Positions 44,114-54,803 are shown, counted from the stretch's first letter. The stretch: DNA of 64,000 nucleotides from DASQFI01 sp035633215 (GCA_035633215.1 DASQFI010000033.1:65230-129229); one strand, 5' to 3'. Notes: generated by a model not told the origin, from the sequence alone. Translations and numbers: made by a program.

Positions 44114-44500
44114 GTGCTTGGCATCCTGCGCGCAGCCGCCCTCGTCGCGGTCGTGGTTGGGGCCTGTGGCTCGTTCTATCTGATGCTCCGTGCAGGAAAC
44201 CGGAACAGTTCCCTGGTGCTCCTCGTGATTCTGTTCACGATCTGGGTGCTCGCGCCGTTCGCGGTCCTCGCCTGGGCCCTGGTGGTTTCGAAGCGTTGGC
44301 AGGTTCCCACCCGAGTGGCGCTCTACAACGTCACGCTCGTCGTCGCGCTCGGTTCCCTGGCGTGCTACAGCGAACTGGTGCCGAAGCCTGCGGGCGCGCC
44401 GAACGTGTTCATGTTCGTTGCCGTCCCCCCGGCGTCATTGGTGCTGATGGCGATCATGATCGCGATGGCCGCGCTGGTATCTCGCAGGCGATCTCACTGA
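44114..44500 (+). CDS. Four-helix membrane protein
   Basis: 128 residues from a GTG with a perfect AAGGAGG 6 bases upstream, the best ribosome site in the window. Four hydrophobic segments are visible (about 4-24, 34-58, 68-88 and 97-120), with a short basic tail (SRRRSH). No family recognised. Its 3' end overlaps the convergent cyclic-glucan synthase gene by 7 bases. It may share a transcript with the GNAT-nitrilase gene, 73 bases upstream. Confidence 0.7.
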   Translation: MLGILRAAALVAVVVGACGSFYLMLRAGNRNSSLVLLVILFTIWVLAPFAVLAWALVVSKRWQVPTRVALYNVTLVVALGSLACYSELVPKPAGAPNVFMFVAVPPASLVLMAIMIAMAALVSRRRSH

Positions 44501-47500
44501 CGCCGGACATCGGCGCTGCTGGAATACCCGGCGACGCCTGCGCCGCGCGGCGGGGTCTCGTGCATCCCAGGTCCGGCCAGCACGATCTCCACCCGGTGCG
44601 TCGCCTCGTCGTTCACAATCGGAATCGCCTCCGGATCGATCGTCACGCCGTCGAGCGTGGCCTCGGCAACGCCACGGCTGGCCTTGTGAGGATTCCTCAC
44701 CGTCACTTCATACCGCGTACGGCCGCGCATCCAGACAAGGGAGTATTCGGGCCATTGCGTAGGGATGCACGGATCGATTCGGAACGTTGCGCTTCCCACA
44801 CGAAGACCGAGCAGGGCCTCGATTGCGGCCTGATACATCCAGCCGGCCGAGCCCGTGTACCACGTCCATCCGCCACGGCCGATGTGCATGGGATGGGCGT
44901 ACACATCGGCGGCGACCGCGTACGGTTCCCCGCGGTACCGCTCCACGCCCTCGATCGTCCGCGTGTGATTGATCGGATTGAGCATGTGGAATATTTCCAT
45001 CGCCGCATCGCCGCGTCCCAACCGCGCCAGGGCGATGAGCGCCCACAGGGCGGCGTGCGTGTACTGGCCGCCGTTCTCGCGGACGCCGGCCACGTAGCCT
45101 TTGATGTAGCCAGGATCGTGCGCCATCTGGTCGAACGGCGGCGTCAGGAGCAGCACCATTTGCGCGTCACGACGCACGAGGTGCGCCTGCAAGGCGTCCA
45201 TGGCGCGCTCCGCGCGGCGGGCCTCCGCCGCCCGAGACAAGACCGCCCAGGACTGGCTGATCGAATCGATCCGGCACTCTTCGTTCTGGGCCGATCCGAG
45301 CGGCGTCCCGTCATCGAAATACGCGCGGCGGTACCAGTCGCCATCCCAGGCCAGCTCCAGCATCCCGGTGAGCCACCCGGCGTCGTTCCGATACCGCCGG
45401 GCCAGGTCGCTTTGTCCGCGCCGCTCGCAAATTGGCGCGAACTCGTTCAGGACGGTCACGAGGAACCACCCGAGCCAGACGCTCTCGCCGCGGCCTTCGT
45501 GGCCAACGCGATTCATGCCGTCGTTCCAGTCGCCCGAGCCCATGAGTGGGAGGCCGTGCGCGCCGTATTTCAGGGCGTGGTTGATGGCCCGCACTGCGTG
45601 CTCGAACAGCGAGCCCCGCTCCGCGGACACCCTTGGCAGGACGTATGTCTCGGTCTCCCCCGGCTCGAGCGGCGGCGCCTCGAGAAACGCCACTTCCTCA
45701 TCCAGCACGGCGTCGTCGCCGGTCGCCGATAAGTACCTGCCGATGACATATGGCAGCCACAGCAGATCGTCGGAACACCGCGTCCGCGTTCCGCGTCCGG
45801 TGGGTGGATGCCACCAATGCTGCACGTCGCCTTCGACGAACTGCCGGCACGCGGCGTGCAGCAGGTGCGCGCGACACAGCTCTGGCTTCGCCATGAGCAA
45901 CGCCACCACGTCCTGCAACTGGTCGCGGAATCCGAACGCCCCGCCCGGCTGGTACGGACCACAGCGCGCCCAGATCCGGCAGCTCAGCGTCTGATAGACC
46001 AGCCACCGGTTCACGATCAGATCGAACGAGTCGTCGGGCGTGTGGACCTGAACGGCGCCAAGCGTTTCTTCCCACGCGCGTTCCACCCGTTCGAGGGTGG
46101 CATCGGCTTGGTCGATTCTGGAGTAGCGCTGCGCGAGCTCGAGCGCGTGGCCGCGATCGCTCCCCTGCGCCAGCACGAACGCGACGCGCCGGGTTTCGCC
46201 CGGCGCGATCTCGATCGGTACATGAAGGGCCCCGCAGGGATCGAGTCCCGCGCCATGACGGCCGGCAAGTCGTTCGCGGAGGAGCGCCGCCGGACGCGCC
46301 AGCGAGCGATGGCGGCCCACGAATTCGGAACGGTCGCAGGTATGTGACCGCGCGCGCTCCGTCGAGAGCCAGATGGCGACGCGTCCGGCGAACTCCGTGT
46401 TGTAGTCGCAGCGGGCGAGAATGGCGCCGGTCGCCTCGTCGATGTCAGTGACGACGAACCGTCGATCGTCCTCCCGGGGTGGACCCAGACACCATTCGAC
46501 GTAGCCGAACAGGCTGAGCCTCCGTCTCAGGTTGGACGTGTTCGTCAGTGTCAGCACGGTGAGCTTCACGGGGTCGTCGGGTGCGACGAACACGGTCAGC
46601 TCCTGCGTCAGCCCAGCCAGCGCGTGCTGATACCGAGTCACGCCGGCGGCGTGCCGAATCACCCAACGGCCTTGATCCGCGTGGCGCGGCATCGGTTCTG
46701 GCGTGGCGCACCAGGCAGCGCCCGAATCGTCGTCGCGCAGGAAGATCGCTTCGCCCGTCGGATCGCCGATCGGGTCGTTGGCGAACGGCGTGAGGCGGTT
46801 CTCACGGCTGTTCTCGTTCCAGGTGAACGCCGACCCCGAGGCGGTCACGATGGTGCCGAACGAGGGATTCGCGATGACGTTCGACCACGGCAGCGGCGTC
46901 TCGCGGTCCCCCTCGAGCACGACGACGTACTCGCGCCCATCGGGCGTGAAACCGCCGATGCCATTCGGCATGACGAGCGGCGGGATCGGTACTGGCTCGG
47001 ACGCCGGCTCCGGACGGAGGATGTGTGTAGCGGCCTCGTGCTCGTCGTAGAGCCAGGGCGCATCGCGGTGCAGCTGCGAGCTCAGCTCTCCGAGGTCGCC
47101 GCGCAGGACGACGCGCGCGACCGCCGCCAGCAGCCGCCGATCCGCCTCGGGCATGCCGTCCGTGCGCAAGAGAAAGATGCCCCCCGGCTTCTGGAGCCAC
47201 CCGGCTGACCGCGGTTCCTGCACGAGACGCATCAGCTGGTCCTGCGTCTCGTCGAGGTACTCCGCCGGATGTTCGTTCAGGATCACGACGTCGGCGCGGA
47301 GTCCTTTCACGCGCCAGTATTCCTGCGCGCGCAGCACCTGCCGGACCAGGGGGATCGCGTCCGACTCGGTGACACGGACCAGCACGATTGGGACGTCGCC
47401 GGAGATGCCGTAGCCCCAGAGGCTCGACTGCCCCAGCGTGTTCGCCGCGACGTCCGGCGGGCTGATGAGCGAGCGATCGGGCCCAAAGACGCGCGAGGCC

Positions 47501-50500
47501 AGACGATCGGACAGCATCGCCTGATCGTCATTCATTCCGAGATACTGAAGCGTCGTGTGCACATGGGTGAAGGCCATGGACAGCACGCGCGCCGCGGCGC
47601 TCCCGTCCCGATACTTGCGCGCCAGTGCGACGGCCGAATCCCGATCCGGCGCGACGCCGGTGGCAAACGTCATCCGCACGAACGCGCCGGGCGGCAGATG
47701 CACCCGCTCGCGCAGCGCCGCCACGGGATCGAGGACGGCGCCGGTCGTGCCGGACAGGGCCCGGCCGTCGAGTGCAATCGGATTGGCGGGCGATCGGCCT
47801 CGCCCGATGAACCGCGCGCGATCGGTCTCCCATTCGATGGCCCCGCGCATGCGCCCTGCGAGCCCGAGCACGTGAAACGCCCAGATGGGCGATTCATCCG
47901 CCGCGCGCCGGCGCCGGCCGAAGAGCAGGCACGCGGTCTGCTGATCGAACTCGGTTTCCACGAACAGCTTCCCGAACGCCGGATGCGCCACGTCGTCGGC
48001 CGGCCGTGCCAGCACGATCTCGGCGTAGCTCGTGACCTCGAGGTCGCGCGGCCGATCGCCGCGGTTGACAATGGAGAGACGGCGGATTTCGACGTCGTCT
48101 TCCGGCGACACCGCTATCTGCAGCGTCGTCTCGAAATCGCCGTCGCGCCGGCGAAACACAATCTTCTCCAGCTGGAACGTGACGTCGTACAAGTCCGGTT
48201 CACGGCCGCCGGGCAGATAGGTGGCCGACCAGACCCGGTTCGACCAGGGGTCGCGCATGAAGATGAAGTGCGCGCCGCCGTCGTTGGTCCAATCCTGACG
48301 TTGACGCGTCACGGCCAGGTCGCGCCACGTGCTGAACCCGCCGCCGGCATTGGTCACGAGCGTGGTGTAGCGGCCATTCGACAAGACATGCGCGTGCGCG
48401 CTGACCGTATGCGGCGACCGGAACTGTCGTGATTCGAATGCCGGAACCGGCGCGGGCGTGGTGCTCTCCGCCGGTCGGAATTCCGACAGGATCGCCTCGC
48501 GAGGGACGCGCTCCTGGAGCAGCAACTCGCTCGCCTGCACGCGAGGATCGGCGTGGAATCTCGCCACGAACGCGTCGTTTCTGACGACATTCGCCAGCGC
48601 CACGAGGGACATGCCCTGGTGATGCGCGAAATACGCGCGCACGATGGTGGGCTTCGGGGGATCGCCTGGCGCCGCGTCGGCGTCAGGCACTCGCGGACGG
48701 TAGTCGATGGCCTCGTAGAAGCCGAACCGGCCGTCCAGGCCGACGCGCGCGAGCCGCTGGAAATTGTCGGCCGCCGCCGACGGATCCACGAGCGCCGCGA
48801 GTGCGGTGGAGTACGGCGACACGACGAGGTCTTCGGCCAGCCCGCGTTCGAGACCAAGGCCAGGCACACCGAAGGCTCGATACTGATAGTTGCCCGCGCT
48901 ATCGGTAAAGGCGTAGGCGCATTCGGAGATGCCCCACGGCACGCCGCGCGTTCGGCCGTAGTCGATCTGGCGCCGCACGCTCGCGCGGCAGCTCTGGTCG
49001 AGCAGCGTGCCGGGAAAACTGCGCATCAGCAGCTGCGGCAACAGGTATTCGAACATCGTGCCGCCCCACGAGATCAGCGTGGCCCGTCCTTGCACGTTCG
49101 TGACCAGTCGTCCGAGGTGAAACCAGTGATGTTGAGGCACGTCGCCCTTGGCGATGGCGACGAAGCTCGCCAGCCGCGCCTCGGAGGCCAGCAGGTCGTA
49201 CGACGACGCGTCGAGCCGTCCCGGGCCCTCGGCGTCCGCCAGTCGGTAGCCGATCGAGAAGATGCGCCGGCGCCGATCGTAGAGGAACTCGAATCGCATG
49301 GCATCCGCGAGGACCGACGCGCGGCGCGCGAGTGCCCGCCAGACGCCCTGCGGAACACTCGGCTCGGCGGACAGCTCGCGGGCGGCGGCGCGCGTGGCTT
49401 CCGCCCAGTAGATGAGGTCGGCTGGATGTTCGGCAGGCACCGCCTCCCGAAGTTCCCGAATCGCCTCTTCCAGGTCCTGTTCGAGCCCCTCGAGCCGCGC
49501 CCGTCCGCCTTCACGGACGGTGCGGCGAGCCTCGATCATCACCGCGCGCGCGACTTCGTTGACGCGCGTGAGCGCACGCCGAATCGCGGACGCCCCGGTA
49601 CTCGATGCCGACGCCGACGCACACAAGCTGGCCGTGTCGGCCAATCCTTCGAGCCGCTGGGTGGAGGTCTGCGGCGCATTGACCAGGGCGAGAAGGCCCT
49701 GCGCGAGCGCGATGAGGGCGCCCGCCAGGTTGCCGCTGTCGACCGTCGAGACGTACCGCGGATGGAGCGGCGCCCGTGTCGTGGTGTCGTACCAATTCAG
49801 GAAGTGCCCCTCGTGGCGTTCCAACCCTTCGAGCGTCGTCAGCATGCGGTCGAGCCGGCTGGCCAGTTCGCTGGAGGAGAGATACCCGAGATCGTGCGCG
49901 GCGACCGTCGAGAGCAGGCCCAGCGCGATGTTGGTTGGCGAGGTCCGCCGCGCCAGTCGCGGCGCGTCACCCGCTTCCTGGTAATTGTCTGGCGGCAGCC
50001 ACGCGTCGGCCTCGGCGACGAACGTGTCGAAGTACCGCCAGGTCTTGCGCGCGGTCCGGCGGAGAAGCGCGCGCTGCCGATCGTCGAGCGGCCGCGCGCG
50101 CGCGCCAATCGGCAGGCTCAACCAATAAGCGATCCCGGGCGCCGCGAACCACAGCAGCAGAAACGGCGCCGCAACGGCGAGCGCGGCGCCATCGCGGACG
50201 AGAATGACGGCTGTCGTCACCGCCGCGACGATCGGGCTCGCGATCATCTCGCGGGTGAACCGTCTCAGCGCCCTGGAACCCGGCGGGCCGCCGGCGCGCG
50301 TCGCCGCCGCGGCCGCCGTTTCCCACTCGAGCAGGCGGCGCTTGGTCAAGGCGAGGCGGACGAGTGTCAGCCCGATCGCGTGGACCGAATCGACGGCGTG
50401 ATAGGCGAGCAGCGTCACTTCAAGCGCCATCTGCGCGAGGGCCGTCGCGGCGTCGTCGCGCAGATTGCGCAGGAAGACTGACGACGACTCGCCAGGACGC

Positions 50501-53040
50501 GGGGCGGCCAGCAGGCGTGCGGCGATAGGCAGGAGCTGCGACGCGAGCACGGCGACGACCGCAGCGGTCCAGATGGCGGGCGAGCCTGGCAGCACGGTCC
50601 AGCCGGCGACGAGCAGCGCGAGCAGCGTCGATGGGACGAGGCTCCGGCGGAGGTTGTCGAAAATCTTCCACCGGCTGATGAGCGGCAGCGTGTTGCGCTT
50701 GAGACCGCGGCGTGACGGGACGAACGGCAGGAGCCACAACAGAATCTGCCAGTCGCCGCGGATCCAACGGTGCTGCCGTCGTGCGTGCGTCAGGACGCTC
50801 GACGGATACTCGTCGACCAGCTCGATGTCCGACACGAGCCCCGCGCGCGCGTGCAGGCCTTCGAAGAGATCGTGAGAGAGCAGCGTGTTCTCCGGCACGG
50901 TGTCTTCGAGCGCGGCCATGAATGCGTCGACGTCGTAGAGTCCCTTCCCCGTGAAAATGCCTTCGGCGAACAGGTCCTGGTAGGTGTCGGAGACCGCCCT
51001 CGTGTACGGATCGACGCCCGTGTGACCGGCGTAGAGCCGCGCGAAGAGCGAGCCTGCCGCGCTCGCATAGGTGACGCTCACCCGCGGCTGCAGGATCCCG
51101 TACCCTTCGGTCACGCGGCCGACCTTGGGATCGTAGGTCGCGCGGCTCAGAGGATGCGTGATGATGCCGATGAGCTGACGTGCCGCGTCCCGGGGCAGAC
51201 GCGTGTCGCTGTCGAGCGTGATGCAGTATTTCACCCGCGGCAGCACGTCGAGATCGCCGATCTGCACGGTGAAGCTCGTGTCGGTCGCGCCGCGCAGCAT
51301 GCGGTTGAATTCCTCGATCTTGCCGCGCTTGCGCTCCCAACCCATCCAGAGCTGCTCGCGCTCGTTCCACTGCCGCGTGCGGTGGAACAGAAAGAACCGG
51401 CCGCCGGCCTCGCCGGGGTACTGCGCGTTCAGTGCGTTGATGGCGTCGCGCGCGGCCGTCAGGATCATCCCGTCCTGCGGCTGCGACTCCGACGTCGCAT
51501 CCCGGAAATCGCTCAGGAGCGCGAAGTGGATGTGCGGATCCAGATTGCCCGCGGCTTGCACTTCGAGGTGCTCCGCCAGTTCGCGGACGCGCGCCACGCT
51601 GTCGAGGATCGTGGGCACGACGACCATCGTGCGCGCGTCTCGCGGGATCACGTCGTAGTCGAGCCGCGGCAGCCGGCGCGGTTGGACGAGACGGCTCAGC
51701 AGCCGTTGAAGAATCTGGATCGTGAACTCGGTGGCCGGAATCGTCGCGAGCAGGATGACGGCGAGCAGCCACACGCCGCGTCCGCCGAGCTCATAGGCGT
51801 ACGGCACGGCCGCGGCCAGCAGCAGCCCCGTTCCCAGCGCGATCGCGCCGACGTACGCGGGCGCGGCCCAGCGGAAACAGAGACGGCGCAGACGCTGGCC
51901 CCACTTCGGCACCCAGGCGATGCTGGCTTCGAACGCGGGACGTCCACCGCTGATCAGGTGATAGCCGACGTGCGCGCCGCGCGCGTGGGGCGTTCGCTCG
52001 GCGATGCGGCGGGCATATTCGACGGTCGACAGCGCCAGCCGCTGCTGGCCTTCGCCGGTCGGCTCGGCCAGCTCCTCGATCGCGTGCCGATACCGGTCGC
52101 GGCTCTGGAAATCCATGCGCGGATAGACACCCGCGGGGTCGCGCTGCAGGACCTGTTCGACCAGGCTCACGCTCTCGAAAAACTCGCTCCAATCGAACGA
52201 AGAAATGAGGCGCAGGCTCCCGATCAGGCTGGCCATGGCCGCCTGCTCGGAGGCCTGATGGCGTCCTTCGGAGGTGATGGCGTCTTCGATGGAGTGTCCC
52301 TTCGCGGCGAGAGCGAGCTCCACCTGGCGGCGCAACGCGGCCGGGTTCTCGTGCTCCTGCGACCGCTGGAGCAGGCGGATGACGAACGCCGGGTGCGCCG
52401 CCGCCGGCCACGCGTGGTCGGCGATCGACGCCGAGTCGAAGCGGGTCACGATGCGGTCCGCCATCTCGCGATGGGTCCGCTGGGCGGCCAGCACGTCGGC
52501 GTGCACGCGCACGTGCTCCACGAGCGCGAGCTTCAGGGCGCTTGGCCACGCCCACAATTCGCCCATCGTCAGCGGCGCCACCGACTGGAACGCGCTGATG
52601 AAGCGTTGGAGCCGCTGCGCATCGAGGCGCAACGCACTCAAACGAATGAGCTCTGACGCGAGCGCATAGACCCGCGGCTGGCCGGCGTATTCGTCGGCCA
52701 CGACCCTGGGGAGCCGCCGGACGAACTCCGCCGGCAGGTCGCGCCACACGTCGCGCGCGACGGCCGAGACGATGTGGAAGTTGTCCAGCAGCCATTCCGC
52801 GGCCGGCGACGGGGGCTCGCCGGCGCGAACGTCCGCGGCCAGCGCCCTATACACCCTCCGCAGCGCGTTCGAGTGCTCGACCAGCCGGCGCAGGTGCCGG
52901 CGCGGCCGGCGCGCCCGCCGCATGTCGACCGTCAGGCCGGAAGCCAGACGTCTCGCATGCTCCTCGAGCAGCTCGATCCCGAGCAGTTCGGCCGACAAGG
53001 CCCACGACGGGATGGCGAGTTCTTTGGTGGATAGGGGCAT
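44494..53040 (-). CDS. ndvB: Cyclic beta-1,2-glucan synthase (NdvB/ChvB type)
   Basis: 2848 residues, the full length of the Rhizobium/Brucella family that makes periplasmic cyclic beta-1,2-glucans. After an N-terminal helical region and membrane segments (about 395-460) comes the GT84 domain, with DSD at about 611-613 (CITLDSDTRLPRDAARQL) and HRWIRGDWQI at about 755-765, then more membrane segments to about 1000. A glycoamylase-like domain follows around 1200-1500 (SWGGTMFEYLLPQLLMRSF, GVPWGISECAYA). The C-terminal half is a GH94-type phosphorylase with GSGDWNDGMNRVG at about 2503-2515, which controls glucan length. The product is an inner-membrane enzyme. It stands alone; no ndvA exporter is in the window. 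Confidence 0.93.
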   Translation of the reverse strand: MPLSTKELAIPSWALSAELLGIELLEEHARRLASGLTVDMRRARRPRRHLRRLVEHSNALRRVYRALAADVRAGEPPSPAAEWLLDNFHIVSAVARDVWRDLPAEFVRRLPRVVADEYAGQPRVYALASELIRLSALRLDAQRLQRFISAFQSVAPLTMGELWAWPSALKLALVEHVRVHADVLAAQRTHREMADRIVTRFDSASIADHAWPAAAHPAFVIRLLQRSQEHENPAALRRQVELALAAKGHSIEDAITSEGRHQASEQAAMASLIGSLRLISSFDWSEFFESVSLVEQVLQRDPAGVYPRMDFQSRDRYRHAIEELAEPTGEGQQRLALSTVEYARRIAERTPHARGAHVGYHLISGGRPAFEASIAWVPKWGQRLRRLCFRWAAPAYVGAIALGTGLLLAAAVPYAYELGGRGVWLLAVILLATIPATEFTIQILQRLLSRLVQPRRLPRLDYDVIPRDARTMVVVPTILDSVARVRELAEHLEVQAAGNLDPHIHFALLSDFRDATSESQPQDGMILTAARDAINALNAQYPGEAGGRFFLFHRTRQWNEREQLWMGWERKRGKIEEFNRMLRGATDTSFTVQIGDLDVLPRVKYCITLDSDTRLPRDAARQLIGIITHPLSRATYDPKVGRVTEGYGILQPRVSVTYASAAGSLFARLYAGHTGVDPYTRAVSDTYQDLFAEGIFTGKGLYDVDAFMAALEDTVPENTLLSHDLFEGLHARAGLVSDIELVDEYPSSVLTHARRQHRWIRGDWQILLWLLPFVPSRRGLKRNTLPLISRWKIFDNLRRSLVPSTLLALLVAGWTVLPGSPAIWTAAVVAVLASQLLPIAARLLAAPRPGESSSVFLRNLRDDAATALAQMALEVTLLAYHAVDSVHAIGLTLVRLALTKRRLLEWETAAAAATRAGGPPGSRALRRFTREMIASPIVAAVTTAVILVRDGAALAVAAPFLLLWFAAPGIAYWLSLPIGARARPLDDRQRALLRRTARKTWRYFDTFVAEADAWLPPDNYQEAGDAPRLARRTSPTNIALGLLSTVAAHDLGYLSSSELASRLDRMLTTLEGLERHEGHFLNWYDTTTRAPLHPRYVSTVDSGNLAGALIALAQGLLALVNAPQTSTQRLEGLADTASLCASASASSTGASAIRRALTRVNEVARAVMIEARRTVREGGRARLEGLEQDLEEAIRELREAVPAEHPADLIYWAEATRAAARELSAEPSVPQGVWRALARRASVLADAMRFEFLYDRRRRIFSIGYRLADAEGPGRLDASSYDLLASEARLASFVAIAKGDVPQHHWFHLGRLVTNVQGRATLISWGGTMFEYLLPQLLMRSFPGTLLDQSCRASVRRQIDYGRTRGVPWGISECAYAFTDSAGNYQYRAFGVPGLGLERGLAEDLVVSPYSTALAALVDPSAAADNFQRLARVGLDGRFGFYEAIDYRPRVPDADAAPGDPPKPTIVRAYFAHHQGMSLVALANVVRNDAFVARFHADPRVQASELLLQERVPREAILSEFRPAESTTPAPVPAFESRQFRSPHTVSAHAHVLSNGRYTTLVTNAGGGFSTWRDLAVTRQRQDWTNDGGAHFIFMRDPWSNRVWSATYLPGGREPDLYDVTFQLEKIVFRRRDGDFETTLQIAVSPEDDVEIRRLSIVNRGDRPRDLEVTSYAEIVLARPADDVAHPAFGKLFVETEFDQQTACLLFGRRRRAADESPIWAFHVLGLAGRMRGAIEWETDRARFIGRGRSPANPIALDGRALSGTTGAVLDPVAALRERVHLPPGAFVRMTFATGVAPDRDSAVALARKYRDGSAAARVLSMAFTHVHTTLQYLGMNDDQAMLSDRLASRVFGPDRSLISPPDVAANTLGQSSLWGYGISGDVPIVLVRVTESDAIPLVRQVLRAQEYWRVKGLRADVVILNEHPAEYLDETQDQLMRLVQEPRSAGWLQKPGGIFLLRTDGMPEADRRLLAAVARVVLRGDLGELSSQLHRDAPWLYDEHEAATHILRPEPASEPVPIPPLVMPNGIGGFTPDGREYVVVLEGDRETPLPWSNVIANPSFGTIVTASGSAFTWNENSRENRLTPFANDPIGDPTGEAIFLRDDDSGAAWCATPEPMPRHADQGRWVIRHAAGVTRYQHALAGLTQELTVFVAPDDPVKLTVLTLTNTSNLRRRLSLFGYVEWCLGPPREDDRRFVVTDIDEATGAILARCDYNTEFAGRVAIWLSTERARSHTCDRSEFVGRHRSLARPAALLRERLAGRHGAGLDPCGALHVPIEIAPGETRRVAFVLAQGSDRGHALELAQRYSRIDQADATLERVERAWEETLGAVQVHTPDDSFDLIVNRWLVYQTLSCRIWARCGPYQPGGAFGFRDQLQDVVALLMAKPELCRAHLLHAACRQFVEGDVQHWWHPPTGRGTRTRCSDDLLWLPYVIGRYLSATGDDAVLDEEVAFLEAPPLEPGETETYVLPRVSAERGSLFEHAVRAINHALKYGAHGLPLMGSGDWNDGMNRVGHEGRGESVWLGWFLVTVLNEFAPICERRGQSDLARRYRNDAGWLTGMLELAWDGDWYRRAYFDDGTPLGSAQNEECRIDSISQSWAVLSRAAEARRAERAMDALQAHLVRRDAQMVLLLTPPFDQMAHDPGYIKGYVAGVRENGGQYTHAALWALIALARLGRGDAAMEIFHMLNPINHTRTIEGVERYRGEPYAVAADVYAHPMHIGRGGWTWYTGSAGWMYQAAIEALLGLRVGSATFRIDPCIPTQWPEYSLVWMRGRTRYEVTVRNPHKASRGVAEATLDGVTIDPEAIPIVNDEATHRVEIVLAGPGMHETPPRGAGVAGYSSSADVRRQ

Positions 53041-53172
53041 CGCGGAGCGAGTTCACACTAACGAGTCAGCCGGGTGAGAGCCCACCAGCAAGGATATCAG
53101 CGGCGTCGTGAGCGCGCCGAACCCTCGACACCGATCCGCCGTTCGGGAGTGTGTCGAAGTTCAACGCGGTTC

Positions 53173-53715
53173 TCACTCAGATCGTGACCGTCGCGCATGT
53201 GATCGGAGCCGCCGCCGCACGCCCATCCAGTAGACGAGGTAGTACCCCAGCACAACCGCGCCCGCCGCCATCGATCCGGCCGCTCCAGAGGCGGCAACCC
53301 AGGACGTCCCTTCGATCCCCGCCCGCCAGGCGTGCCACCCGCGCCAGAAGCCATATGCCAGCCTTGCCGTGACAACGAGCGTGATCCCGAGGACGAGCAA
53401 GCGGTTCGGCGTGTAGTTGAGAGCGCCAGGCGCGGATTCCCAGCGTGTGAGCCAGAGCCCCAGCACTCCGAGCACGCCTCCGGTGGTGAGGCCTGCGATC
53501 GCGTACGTAAATGCGTCGGGAACCCAGACGCTCGTGATCGCTGCGACGGTCAGGAACAGTGCGGCGGACAGGGCAAATCCCGCGAAGTTGATCGCGGCCA
53601 CCCAGCCCCGCGCGCGCCGGCGCGATGTCCCCACCCGATACCGCATGACGAGCGAAAGCGGTATCAGCGCGATCAGCGCGAGCACGAACAGCACGGCGGC
53701 GAGCAGCAGCGGCAC
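53173..53715 (-). CDS. Membrane protein, unknown function
   Basis: 180 residues with about five hydrophobic segments (2-23, 39-62, 69-88, 106-123, 143-163) and a basic C-terminus (RRRLRSHARRSRSE). One interior motif, YTPNRLLVLGITLVVTARLA, resembles small DUF1453/CcdC-type membrane proteins, but the match is by eye only. It lies on the minus strand and is divergent from the next membrane protein. Confidence 0.65.
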   Translation of the reverse strand: MPLLLAAVLFVLALIALIPLSLVMRYRVGTSRRRARGWVAAINFAGFALSAALFLTVAAITSVWVPDAFTYAIAGLTTGGVLGVLGLWLTRWESAPGALNYTPNRLLVLGITLVVTARLAYGFWRGWHAWRAGIEGTSWVAASGAAGSMAAGAVVLGYYLVYWMGVRRRLRSHARRSRSE

Positions 53716-53957
53716 GGTCTCAGCGTACGCCGGCCGAGGCGACGGGAACCAGCGGGCGCATCACCGGCAGCATGGCACGACGGGTCTTGTGGGGACCGGG
53801 CATATAGTGGCCCCGGGGGAACGAAACGTCGCCCGCTCGCTCTGGTCTCGCTCGGCTTCTCATCGGCTACGGCGCGATCGCGTGTGCCCTCCCCTATCTG
53901 GCGCTCAAGATCATCTGGATCGCTGGCGGACACCTCGGCGTCGCCGATCCGGCCCTC

Positions 53958-54803
53958 ATGCGCGAGCCGACGATGGTGACGCTGAATGTCGTCACCGCAC
54001 TGATGGACGTGGTGGCGATCGCGATCGCGCTCGCGTTCACGCACCAGTGGGGTTTACGAATACCAGCATGGCTGCTGCTCCCTCCCATGTGGGTCGCGAC
54101 CGGCCTCCTCTCCAGATTCGTCGTCGCTGTGCCCGTTGTGATGGTTGTTCAAGCGTTCGCGCAGGAATCGACTCGCGCCCCTGTGGGTGGACCCGTGCAC
54201 CCGTGGGTGTACCTGGTTGTGTATGCCGGGTTCACGGGCATGGGGATAGGGCTCGTGCTCGCGTTTGGCCTGTACGCACGCGCGTGTTGGGCCACCGTCT
54301 TCAGATATCAGACCAACGAGGCCAGCTTTGAAGGCGCGCGCACCGTGCTGGTGCCTTTGGCCAATGTGGCGGCGCTCATGGCCGCAGCGAGTAGCGCGTT
54401 GTATCTGGCCTGGGCATTTGGCGCGACGGTCGGACTCCGCGCGGACCTCGTGGCAGGGCGCACGTTCTCGTCCTACCTGTTGAACGCAATCGATGCAGTG
54501 ATGGGCCTCGCCGCGGCCGCAGGCATCCTGATCATGGTGCACCGCCCGGGTCGTCTGATCGGCAACTGGGTTGTCCTGAGCCTGACCTGGGTCGGCAGCG
54601 GTTCACTCTTCGCCTGGGGGCTCTGGCACTTGATTAATGTTCTGGGCGATACCGCTCTTGTTCGGGACCGCGCTCATGGGATGGCGCTCGTCAATCTCAT
54701 GAGTCTGGTGCGCCTCATCGCGGGGCTGGTGATCGGATTGGTCAGCATCGTTCTGATGGGCGCGCGGACCCAGGATCGCAGGGAGTCGACTCAGGCGCTA
54801 TGA
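53958..54803 (+). CDS. Polytopic membrane protein, N-terminus probably missing (see 53808-53957)
   Basis: 281 residues from the first available ATG, with about six membrane segments. Codons upstream in the same frame (53808-53957) read as protein: LIGYGAIACALPYLALKIIW, then GGHLGVADPALMREPT, a plausible first membrane helix. But that frame has no ATG, GTG or TTG before a TAG at 53805. A GTG at 53807 is open in another frame for about 45 bases. A one-base frameshift near 53810-53855 would join the two and restore a full start. So the gene is either damaged, mis-sequenced or starts at a rare codon. Function unknown. Confidence 0.65.
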   Translation: MREPTMVTLNVVTALMDVVAIAIALAFTHQWGLRIPAWLLLPPMWVATGLLSRFVVAVPVVMVVQAFAQESTRAPVGGPVHPWVYLVVYAGFTGMGIGLVLAFGLYARACWATVFRYQTNEASFEGARTVLVPLANVAALMAAASSALYLAWAFGATVGLRADLVAGRTFSSYLLNAIDAVMGLAAAAGILIMVHRPGRLIGNWVVLSLTWVGSGSLFAWGLWHLINVLGDTALVRDRAHGMALVNLMSLVRLIAGLVIGLVSIVLMGARTQDRRESTQAL

